Shown one piece after another: positions 8,250 through 14,813 of a DNA stretch of 16,018 nt; within the stretch, counting starts at the first letter, position 1; the number at the start of each line of letters is the position of its first letter. The translations under genes and the position numbers were made by a program. Location: contig JABAYZ010000231.1 in the NCBI GenBank assembly GCA_018608735.1, positions 1 to 16,018 on the forward strand, in the 5' to 3' direction. Below the pieces are notes generated by a model that saw only the letters and a program-made list of their open reading frames with translations, did not search any database and was not told the DNA's origin. Origin of the DNA: Flavobacteriaceae bacterium (GTDB lineage: Bacteria; Bacteroidota; Bacteroidia; Flavobacteriales; Flavobacteriaceae).

Positions 8250-8696
8250 ATGAAAAGAGAAGAAGCTGATAAAATGTTACATGAAAAAGTAGAAGCAGGA
8301 GAATTAATAAGCCCAGTGCTACCAGGAGGTGTAAAAAACTATTTAATAGATATTGATGGAACCATCACAGAAGATGTTCCTAATGAAGAGCCAGAACGAA
8401 TGGCAACATGTCTACCGTTTCTGGATGCTCTAAAAACTTGTAATAGCTGGTATGAAGAAGGGCATATGATTTGCTTTTTTACATCAAGGACTGAAGCACA
8501 TAGAGAAGTAACTCAGAACTGGTTAAAACAACACGGATTTAAATACCATAGCCTATTAATGGGCAAGCCAAGAGGTGGAAACTACCATTGGATCGATAAC
8601 CACTTAGTAAAAGCAACTCGCTATAATGGTAAATTTACAGATTTAGTTGAAAAAGAAGTGACGATCGAAGTTTTTGACGATGGTCAACATGATTAA
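8250..8696 (+). CDS. Small HAD-like phosphatase-family protein, substrate unknown
   Basis: A 148-residue protein with the haloacid dehalogenase motifs. Motif I is LIDIDGTIT, with Asp34 as putative nucleophile and Asp36 as acid/base; motif II is FFTSR (Thr78); a conserved Lys106 lies in MGKPRGGNYHW; acidic residues for Mg binding could be Asp116 (WIDNH) or Asp143-Asp144 (FDDG). There is no large cap domain, which suggests a macromolecular or phosphorylated large substrate, or a polynucleotide-kinase-like or LNS2-like activity; this is inference. No signal peptide, so cytoplasmic. It sits between the two Fe-S genes (25 and 10 bases from its neighbours), so co-expression is very likely. No sugar-isomerase (SIS) fold is seen. 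The substrate is unknown. Confidence 0.8.
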   Translation: MKREEADKMLHEKVEAGELISPVLPGGVKNYLIDIDGTITEDVPNEEPERMATCLPFLDALKTCNSWYEEGHMICFFTSRTEAHREVTQNWLKQHGFKYHSLLMGKPRGGNYHWIDNHLVKATRYNGKFTDLVEKEVTIEVFDDGQHD

Positions 8697-8706
8697 TATT
8701 TAGACT

Positions 8707-9495
8707 ATGAGCGACGTATTAAAAGTCCCTACAATGGCCGAGTTAACGGCACAAGGTAAACAACCCGAAGTTTTATTTTGGGTTGGTTGTGCAGGAAGTT
8801 TTGATGATCGTGCCAGAAAAATCACTAAAGCCTTTGTAAAATTATTACACAAGGCTAAAGTTGATTTTGCGGTATTAGGTACTGAAGAAAGTTGCACAGG
8901 AGATCCTGCCAAACGCTCTGGAAATGAATTTTTATTTCAAATGCAAGCCGTTACTAATATAGAAGTGCTCAATGCCTACGACGTCAAAAAAATTGTAACC
9001 GCCTGTCCCCATTGTTTTAATACGCTCAAAAATGAATATCCCTCTCTTGGAGGAGATTATAAGGTCATGCACCATACACAATTTCTAAAAAGCTTATTGG
9101 ATGAAGGCCGTCTAACCATCGAAGGAGGTAAGTTTAAAGGCAAGCGAATCACATTCCACGACCCCTGTTATTTGGGACGCGCTAATGACGTTTATGAAGC
9201 ACCTCGTGAGCTGATCAAAAACCTAGATGCCGAACTTGTTGAAATGAAAAATTGCCGCAAAAAAGGACTATGTTGCGGCGCTGGTGGGGCACAAATGTTT
9301 AAAGATGCCGAACAAGGCGATAAAGAAATAAACATAGAACGAACAGAACAAGCCATGCAGGTCAAGCCCGATATCATTGCGGCTGGTTGTCCGTTTTGTA
9401 ACACCATGATGACTGATGGCGTTAAAAACAAAGCTGAAGGTCAGATTGAAGTTATGGATGTCGCGGAATTGATTGCAAATGCGCATGATATATAA
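8707..9495 (+). CDS. (Fe-S)-binding protein with two CCG motifs (HdrB/LutA/GlpC-like)
   Basis: A 262-residue soluble protein of the cysteine-rich CCG family, which includes HdrB, the lactate-oxidation protein LutA and the C-terminal part of GlpC and of FadF-type oxidoreductases. The first CCG half has Cys28, Cys63, Cys100 and Cys103 but reads SCTG, not CCG, so one cysteine is replaced by Thr64. The second half is complete: Cys154 (HDPCYLGR), Cys189-Cys190 (LCCGAGG), Cys228 and Cys231 (CPFC). Such motifs hold special 4Fe-4S clusters that take part in thiol/disulfide or quinone-linked electron transfer. The gene is 10 bases after the HAD-like gene and two genes after the membrane ferredoxin; together they would make about 690 residues, close to one-chain FadF-like proteins. 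The physiological substrate is not evident. Confidence 0.87.
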   Translation: MSDVLKVPTMAELTAQGKQPEVLFWVGCAGSFDDRARKITKAFVKLLHKAKVDFAVLGTEESCTGDPAKRSGNEFLFQMQAVTNIEVLNAYDVKKIVTACPHCFNTLKNEYPSLGGDYKVMHHTQFLKSLLDEGRLTIEGGKFKGKRITFHDPCYLGRANDVYEAPRELIKNLDAELVEMKNCRKKGLCCGAGGAQMFKDAEQGDKEINIERTEQAMQVKPDIIAAGCPFCNTMMTDGVKNKAEGQIEVMDVAELIANAHDI

Positions 9496-9516
9496 AATAA
9501 TAAATACCAAATATAA

Positions 9517-9999
9517 ATGCTAGTTAACTTTGATACTCTTCCTGAAACCGCTCGTATTTGGATTTATCAGTGTAATCGTTCATTTTCTGATTTAGAACTA
9601 GAACAACTATCAGCTAAATTAACTGCATTTTTAGAAAATTGGACTGCGCATGGTGCCGATCTAAATGCAGGGTTCGAAATCAAGTATAAACGCTTTATTG
9701 TCATTGCTTTGGATCAGCAAATGAATGCTGCAACAGGCTGCTCTATAGATACCTCTGTGAAGTTTATCCAAGAACTTGAAGCCACTTATAAAGTCGATTT
9801 GATGGACAAAATGAATGTGTCCTACAAACAAGGGGAATATGTCGCATACAAAACATTGATAGATTTTAAAAAGATGGCGAAAGATAAAGCCGTCTCTAAA
9901 AATACGATTGTATTTAACAATCTTGTTAATACTAAGGCAGAATACTTAGAATTTTGGGAAGTACCAGCCTCTGAAAGCTGGCATAGCCGATTTGTATAG
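9517..9999 (+). CDS. Conserved protein of unknown function (160 aa)
   Basis: I recognise this as a protein conserved in Flavobacteriia but cannot give it a function. It has no signal peptide, no transmembrane segment, and no Walker A or B, so a label such as ABC transporter ATPase, which members of this family may carry, is not supported. Visible features: an N-terminal stretch IWIYQCNRSFSD (residues about 14-25), WTAHG (42-46), a beta-rich core IKYKRFIVIALDQ (54-66), AATGCSID (71-78) with a possibly functional Cys75, and a C-terminal VFNNLVNTKAEYLEFWEVPASESWHS. It follows the CCG protein by 21 bases and is the last gene of the run begun at 4828, so it may act with the Fe-S proteins; this is inference from position only. 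Confidence 0.75.
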   Translation: MLVNFDTLPETARIWIYQCNRSFSDLELEQLSAKLTAFLENWTAHGADLNAGFEIKYKRFIVIALDQQMNAATGCSIDTSVKFIQELEATYKVDLMDKMNVSYKQGEYVAYKTLIDFKKMAKDKAVSKNTIVFNNLVNTKAEYLEFWEVPASESWHSRFV

Positions 10000-10014
10000 T
10001 CTTTTAAATAGATT

Positions 10015-10043
10015 TTGAAATATTACTATTTTTTGGTACTTTG
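10015..10043 (+). promoter_or_regulatory. Probable promoter of the 10075 lipoprotein gene
   Basis: TTG (10015-10017, within ATTTTG) is followed after exactly 19 bases by TACTTTG (10037-10043), a one-base-short version of the Bacteroidota -7 box TAnnTTTG. Spacing is ideal. Transcription would begin near 10050, about 25 bases ahead of the ATG, and the site sits in the 75-base gap after the preceding operon. Confidence 0.5.
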
Positions 10044-10074
10044 AAATATAAATATTAACCAAACCAATTAACTT

Positions 10075-11031
10075 ATGAAGAATTTTGTTTCAATTTTCGC
10101 TTTGATTGCCTTGTTTTCCTGTACCAATGAGCCTGCAAACAACGGACAAGTAACCCCTCCTATTGTGGCCAGTACTTTCAGTAGTTTAACCAATTTGATT
10201 GATGAACTTAAAGTAGACCCACAACGTTTTTCAATTACAGACCCAACAGTGGCGTCCAGTATCACTGGAGAAGAAGGTACAATTATTAGATTTGGTGCCA
10301 ATTCGTTTAAAGCCCCTGATGGGACTACGATTACTTCTGAGGTTCAAGTTGATTTAAATGAATACTTAAGCTTATCCAACATGTTGAAAAATAATATTCA
10401 AACACTCTCAAATGGTCAGTTACTAGTCACTGGAGGTAGTTTTGAGCTTTCGGCAACAAGTCCAAATAATCCAGTTCTGACAGTTGAACCTTGGTCCGTA
10501 AGTGCTGAGATTCCTGTTCAAACAAACCTTACAGGTTTTGAAAATCAAATGCGTTTATTTACAGGAGAACGCGTCGTTTTGGATGGAAGAGAACAAGTAA
10601 ATTGGAATTTTACTCAAAATTCAGAATCTTGGTTTAATGAAGGCGTTATGAATTTCTCTGGGATTGACCTCGGACTCTCCAATTGTGATGCACTTCTTCA
10701 ATTGGCTGGCGAAAATCCAACACAATTTTCAGTATATTTTGAAGGGGTTACAGACCCTTCCACTTATGCGGTTTGGATGTTTATAAATGATTTTCCATCT
10801 GTTATAGGGATAACAAGCCCAACCACTGATGGTGCTGGAGTTAAAACATATAACAATAGTATCCCTATGGGGCTAAACGCGACATTGGTAGTTCTTGGAG
10901 TTGACGAAGATAGTTATCTTAAATTTGGTACACTAGATATTAATGTGCAAGGCGATGATGTTTTTACAGTACCTCTAGACTATGGCACTACTGAAATGTT
11001 AACTCAAGTCATCATTGCTTTAGGGAGTTAA
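10075..11031 (+). CDS. Predicted lipoprotein of unknown function
   Basis: A 318-residue exported protein. Its N-terminus (MKNFVS, a hydrophobic stretch, then LFSC) is a lipoprotein signal with Cys16 as the predicted lipidated residue. The residues after Cys16 (TNEPANNG) lack the run of acidic residues that sends Bacteroidota lipoproteins to the cell surface, so a periplasm-facing location is a bit more likely. Residues about 62-128 contain a beta-rich pattern (GEEGTIIRFGANSF, DGTTITSEVQVDL, SNGQLLVTGGSFEL) seen in ZU5-like or related domains of Bacteroidota surface proteins; I am not sure of the family. The rest is beta-rich without recognised catalytic motifs; Cys205 appears to be the only other cysteine. 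It has its own likely promoter, and overlaps the convergent alkyltransferase gene by four bases at the stops. Confidence 0.8.
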   Translation: MKNFVSIFALIALFSCTNEPANNGQVTPPIVASTFSSLTNLIDELKVDPQRFSITDPTVASSITGEEGTIIRFGANSFKAPDGTTITSEVQVDLNEYLSLSNMLKNNIQTLSNGQLLVTGGSFELSATSPNNPVLTVEPWSVSAEIPVQTNLTGFENQMRLFTGERVVLDGREQVNWNFTQNSESWFNEGVMNFSGIDLGLSNCDALLQLAGENPTQFSVYFEGVTDPSTYAVWMFINDFPSVIGITSPTTDGAGVKTYNNSIPMGLNATLVVLGVDEDSYLKFGTLDINVQGDDVFTVPLDYGTTEMLTQVIIALGS

Positions 11032-11609
11032 ATTTTAGGTGGACTTTTTTGATTGTCTTCCATTTCCCAAAACGGTAATTCATTAGGGTTTTTAGAGCGC
11101 GCCAATTCTGTTTCTAGGAGTTTCTTTTTAATACGAAGTCCTCCAGCATAACCTACCAATTTTTGTGATGAACCAATTACCCTACGACAGGGAATAATGA
11201 GCGCTATTGCATTGGCCCCATTGGCACTCGCCACTGCTCTGACCGCATTTGGATCTCCAATTTGTCGTGCTAGATCTAAATATGATATTGTCGTACCATA
11301 AGGAATAGTTTTTAACGCCTCCCACACCTTTAATTGAAACGGATTGCCCACCATTTTAATAGGTAGTGAAAATTCGGTTCGTGTACCTTTCAAAAAGGCT
11401 TTAATTTGTAAAATAGTTATTCTTAATAACGGCGTTTCTTTTTCAAAATAAAATGCGTCTAAACTTGTAAGTAATCGATTGTCAATTATAGAGCGCATTT
11501 TCCGATACCTAAAATCTAATAAACACAATTGGTTTTCATAACTTCCTAGAATTAACTCTCCAATGATGGTTTTGTAGTAGGATATAAAGATTATGTTTTT
11601 TGGGGCCAT
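11028..11609 (-). CDS. Methylated-DNA--protein-cysteine methyltransferase homologue, atypical PCRR motif
   Basis: A 193-residue Ogt/MGMT-family protein. Such proteins remove alkyl groups from O6-alkylguanine by irreversible transfer to their own cysteine. Visible: an N-terminal domain (YYKTIIGELILGS, residues 11-23), then FQLKVWEALKTIPYGTTISY (91-110), helix-turn-helix LDLARQIG, arginine finger Arg124 in AVRAVASAN, Asn133, the active-site segment IIPCRRVIG with Cys141, and VGYAGGLRIKKKLLETE with Glu168. Aligned to human MGMT, Cys145, Arg128, Asn137 and Glu172 all have partners, but His146 is replaced by Arg142 (codon CGT; His would be CAT). Repair activity is therefore uncertain. ATG at 11609 has only an A/T-rich leader. 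It is transcribed towards the lipoprotein gene, sharing TTAA at the stops. Confidence 0.88.
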   Translation of the reverse strand: MAPKNIIFISYYKTIIGELILGSYENQLCLLDFRYRKMRSIIDNRLLTSLDAFYFEKETPLLRITILQIKAFLKGTRTEFSLPIKMVGNPFQLKVWEALKTIPYGTTISYLDLARQIGDPNAVRAVASANGANAIALIIPCRRVIGSSQKLVGYAGGLRIKKKLLETELARSKNPNELPFWEMEDNQKSPPKI

Positions 11610-11704
11610 AATTTATTTAATTTACTGAAAATATAACCTATGTATATAGTAAATAAATAACTTACTTTAGGTTTTAAAGAACTAGATTTGGGATCTAAAT
11701 ACGC

Positions 11705-11748
11705 CATAAAATTAATAAAAAATAGGAGACTACCAAATTAATTTTATG
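11705..11748. repeat. Perfect 12-bp inverted repeat with 20-base loop
   Basis: CATAAAATTAAT (11705-11716) is the exact reverse complement of ATTAATTTTATG (11737-11748). The loop 11717-11736 is purine-rich and includes AGGAGACTACC. The stem is nearly all A/T, so as RNA it would be weak; as DNA it could be a regulator-binding palindrome. No T tract follows, so it is not a standard terminator. Confidence 0.6.
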
Positions 11749-11858
11749 TGTAACGTGCTCAAAATTATCAGATTAGAGGGTTTAGTATAGGGAAAATAAA
11801 TTTCAACTATTAAATTGCTCTTAAAAACATTCAGAGTTTCTATTAAAAATAGTAATTT

Positions 11859-11876
11859 GGTGTTGGATTTAACACC
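11859..11876 (+). other. Small hairpin in the leader of the GH3 fusion gene
   Basis: GGTGTT (11859-11864) pairs with AACACC (11871-11876) across a six-base loop, ending 20 bases before the ATG at 11897, followed by CCC and a T-rich stretch. If transcribed it could affect translation of the downstream gene; whether it lies within the mRNA is unknown. Confidence 0.35.
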
Positions 11877-11896
11877 CCCAATTTTTAAAATCATTT

Positions 11897-14812
11897 ATGC
11901 GTCAATTCCTCACACTCTTAGTTTTTGTTTTTTCGATCTCACTTTTAGCTCAAGAATCGACATCTCCTTTAGATACTTCGGATGTGGAATTGCAGAAAAC
12001 ATGGGTTGATAGCCTCTACAATACACTTAGTACTAAAGAGAAAATTGGACAATTGTACATGATTCAAGTGTTTTCTAATCAAGATCAAAAAACAAAAGCG
12101 GCTGTTCTTAGTCAAATTACAGAACATCATATAGGCGGGGTTATTTATTCCAAAGGCGGTCCCGTGCGTCAAGCCAATCTTAATAATGAGTTACAAGCTG
12201 CTTCAAAAATTCCACTACTCGTTGGAATGGATGCCGAGTGGGGTCTTAGCATGCGCTTGGATTCTACCTATGCGTTTCCATGGAATATGACTCTAGGTGC
12301 TGTAAAAGATTTAGAACTAATTCGGCAAACTGGTGTGCAAATTGGGGAGCATTGTAAACGTATTGGGGTGCATTTTAATTTTGCGCCCGTAGTAGATATC
12401 AATACCAATCCTAATAACCCGATTATAGGAAACCGTTCTTTTGGGGAAGAAAAGGAAGCAGTTACCCTCCAGTCCTTGGCCTTTATGGAAGGCATGCAAA
12501 GTACTGGCGTGTTGGCAAATGCTAAACATTTTCCTGGTCATGGCGATACCAGCTCTGATTCCCATGAAACACTACCAACAATTGATTTTTCAGCCAAGCG
12601 TATAGATTCCGTAGAATTATACCCATATAAGAAATTAATACCAAAAGGATTATCTTCAGTCATGGTCGCCCACCTGAATGTACCTAATCTTGACCCGAGA
12701 CCCAATTATCCATCCTCTTTATCCTATCCAATTGTCACCGAATTATTAAAAGAAAAACTCGGATTTAAAGGTTTGATTTTTACGGATGCTTTGAGTATGA
12801 AAGGGGCCTCTAATTTTAGTGATCCTGGAGAGATCGATTTGCAAGCTTTTCTGGCAGGAAATGATGTGATGCTCATGTCTAATAAAGTGTCAGAAGGGGT
12901 AGATGTCTTATTCAAAGCTGTGGAATCGGGAGTTATTTCCGAAGAACGTTTAGCACATTCAGTCAAAAAAATATTAAGTGCCAAATACAAAGTTGGTCTA
13001 CATCAATTTGAACCGATTAATACCACAAATTTAATAGCCGACTTGAACCGCCAAAAGGACGATCTCTTGTATGAGAAATTGATGGAAAATGCCATCACAC
13101 TGGTTCAAAATCAAAAACATAATTTACCCCTTGAAAATTTAGAACTCCACAAAATTGCATATGTAGCTATGGGTGATGCGGTTTCAACTCCTTTTGTGAA
13201 TACCCTAAAAAAATACACCAAAGTGGAAGCGGTGAGCGCTAAAAATTTAGATGAATTAATTTCGTCTTTGAAGCGCTATAATACTGTAATTGTTGGGTTT
13301 CATAAATCCAATGCAAGCCCATGGAAACCCCATCAATTTTCTGATAAAGAATTGGTTTGGCTTTATGAAATTGCACGAACTAACAATGTCATTTTAACGG
13401 TCTTTGCAAAACCCTATGCGTTGAATGATTTAAAAACCCTTGAGAATTTTGAAAGCATTCTTATGGCCTATCAAAATAGTCCAATTGCGCAGCAAAAAGC
13501 AGCTCAAATTATTTTTGGAGCCCTTCCTGCTTTAGGTAATCTACCCGTCAGTTGCGGCCCAAACTTTGAAGCAGGGCTTGGTTTACAAACCTTTTCCTTA
13601 AACCGATTGACCTATGGTCTACCAGAATCGGTTGGGGTAGATGCCGCCCGTTTACACAAAATTGACTCCATGGCGTCCTATGCAGTCGCAGAACATATGA
13701 CTCCTGGGATTCAACTTTTAGTAGCTCGAAAAGGAAAAGTGATTTATGAAAAAACATTTGGACACCACACCTATAAAAAAACCACTCAAGTTACACATGA
13801 TGATCTTTATGATTTGGCCTCTCTAACCAAAATATTAGCTACACTGCCTTTGTTTATGGAGTTGGTAGACTCAGGAGTGATTGGTTTAAAGTCTACCTTA
13901 GGCGACGTATTGCCTTCTTATAGAAACACCAATAAAGAAGCGATTACAGTTAAAGAAATGCTTTCGCATTTTGCTCAACTAAAACCATGGATTCCGTTTT
14001 ATGTAGCGACCTTAGATACGATTACTAAAAAGCGAATACCAAAGTTTTTCAAATCAAAACCATCCAATAAATTTCCAATTAAAATTAACGAACAACTCTA
14101 TTTGCGCAAGGATTTTAGAGACAGTATTCAAAATCAAATTATCAATTCAGAATTACTCGAAGACAAAGAGTATCGCTACAGTGATTTGCCCTATTACATT
14201 CTGAAACTAATCATAGAAAATCACTATAACCTTCCCTTGGATGCATTGGTGCAACAGCATTTTTATAAACCCTTAGGAGCTAATTATTCTACCTATAGCC
14301 CTTTAGATAAATTTAGCATAAACCAGGTTGTTCCTACCGAAATAGATAAGTACTTTCGCTTTGGTACTGTTCACGGTTATGTTCATGATATGGGTGCTGC
14401 CATGCAAAATGGAATTGGTGGTCATGCCGGTTTATTTAGTACTGCCAATGATGTTGCAAAGCTTATGCAGTTATATCTTCAAGAAGGAACATACGGCGGT
14501 AAACGCTACTTTTCGGCAGACACATTTAGGATGTTTAATACCTGTCATTATTGCGACCAAGATAATCGAAGAGGTATAGGATTTGATAAACCGCAACTCG
14601 AAGACGAAGGACCTACATGTGGCTGCTTGTCGATGACAAGTTTTGGGCATTCTGGATTTACAGGAACATATACTTGGGCTGACCCTGAAGAAGAAATAGT
14701 TTATGTATTTTTGTCCAATAGAACGTATCCAGAATCTGGATCCAATCGTCTCTTAAAAGAAAATATCAGAACAGAAATTCAACGTCTAATCTACGAATCA
14801 ATTATAGAATAA
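11897..14812 (+). CDS. Exported GH3 beta-N-acetylglucosaminidase fused to a serine hydrolase (beta-lactamase family)
   Basis: A 971-residue two-enzyme protein. Signal peptide 1-18, predicted cut LLA|QE. Residues about 35-370 are a NagZ-type GH3 domain: GVIYSKGG (81-88), GMDAEWG (110-116), Arg180 in GNRSFG, the catalytic loop KHFPGHGDTSSDSH (210-223), and nucleophile Asp297 in FTDALSM. Residues 395-570 form a linker domain like the GH3 C-terminal fold. Residues about 578-965 are a class C beta-lactamase/penicillin-binding fold with SxxK at Ser642-Lys645, Tyr761-Ser-Asp (YxN position) and HSGFTG at 918-923 (KTG position). Cysteines 883, 886, 908 and 910 cluster in this last domain. The combination mirrors Bacillus subtilis NagZ and AmiE, which remove GlcNAc and then the peptide from muropeptides outside the cytoplasm. 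It is probably co-transcribed with bshA. Confidence 0.88.
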   Translation: MRQFLTLLVFVFSISLLAQESTSPLDTSDVELQKTWVDSLYNTLSTKEKIGQLYMIQVFSNQDQKTKAAVLSQITEHHIGGVIYSKGGPVRQANLNNELQAASKIPLLVGMDAEWGLSMRLDSTYAFPWNMTLGAVKDLELIRQTGVQIGEHCKRIGVHFNFAPVVDINTNPNNPIIGNRSFGEEKEAVTLQSLAFMEGMQSTGVLANAKHFPGHGDTSSDSHETLPTIDFSAKRIDSVELYPYKKLIPKGLSSVMVAHLNVPNLDPRPNYPSSLSYPIVTELLKEKLGFKGLIFTDALSMKGASNFSDPGEIDLQAFLAGNDVMLMSNKVSEGVDVLFKAVESGVISEERLAHSVKKILSAKYKVGLHQFEPINTTNLIADLNRQKDDLLYEKLMENAITLVQNQKHNLPLENLELHKIAYVAMGDAVSTPFVNTLKKYTKVEAVSAKNLDELISSLKRYNTVIVGFHKSNASPWKPHQFSDKELVWLYEIARTNNVILTVFAKPYALNDLKTLENFESILMAYQNSPIAQQKAAQIIFGALPALGNLPVSCGPNFEAGLGLQTFSLNRLTYGLPESVGVDAARLHKIDSMASYAVAEHMTPGIQLLVARKGKVIYEKTFGHHTYKKTTQVTHDDLYDLASLTKILATLPLFMELVDSGVIGLKSTLGDVLPSYRNTNKEAITVKEMLSHFAQLKPWIPFYVATLDTITKKRIPKFFKSKPSNKFPIKINEQLYLRKDFRDSIQNQIINSELLEDKEYRYSDLPYYILKLIIENHYNLPLDALVQQHFYKPLGANYSTYSPLDKFSINQVVPTEIDKYFRFGTVHGYVHDMGAAMQNGIGGHAGLFSTANDVAKLMQLYLQEGTYGGKRYFSADTFRMFNTCHYCDQDNRRGIGFDKPQLEDEGPTCGCLSMTSFGHSGFTGTYTWADPEEEIVYVFLSNRTYPESGSNRLLKENIRTEIQRLIYESIIE

Positions 14813-14813
14813 T

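Larger units (their letters stand above)
11610..11896. other. 287-base gene-free region between divergent genes
   Basis: Very AT-rich spacer between the alkyltransferase homologue (minus) and the GH3 fusion gene (plus). I see no convincing coding sequence. It holds a plus-strand -7-like box TAGATTTG (11683-11690) with no partner TTG at the usual distance, a perfect 12-bp inverted repeat (11705-11748), and a small hairpin (11859-11876) just ahead of the GH3 gene. Both flanking genes must be started from within this spacer, but I cannot point to a full promoter for either. Confidence 0.7.

Noticed and set aside
8250..8696. Naming the small HAD-like protein phosphoheptose isomerase
   Set aside because: No SIS-domain fold or sugar-isomerase motifs; the sequence shows HAD motifs only.
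9192..9510. Two overlapping minus-strand open frames opposite the CCG Fe-S gene
   Set aside because: Both are mirror frames of a gene with conserved cysteine motifs; no independent coding evidence.
9517..9999. Naming the 160-residue protein an ABC transporter ATPase
   Set aside because: No Walker A, Walker B or ABC signature motif and far too short for the domain.
11853..11859. TAATTTG as a -7 box for the GH3 fusion gene
   Set aside because: It is one base short of consensus and no TTG lies 17-23 bases upstream (the nearest is 34 bases away).
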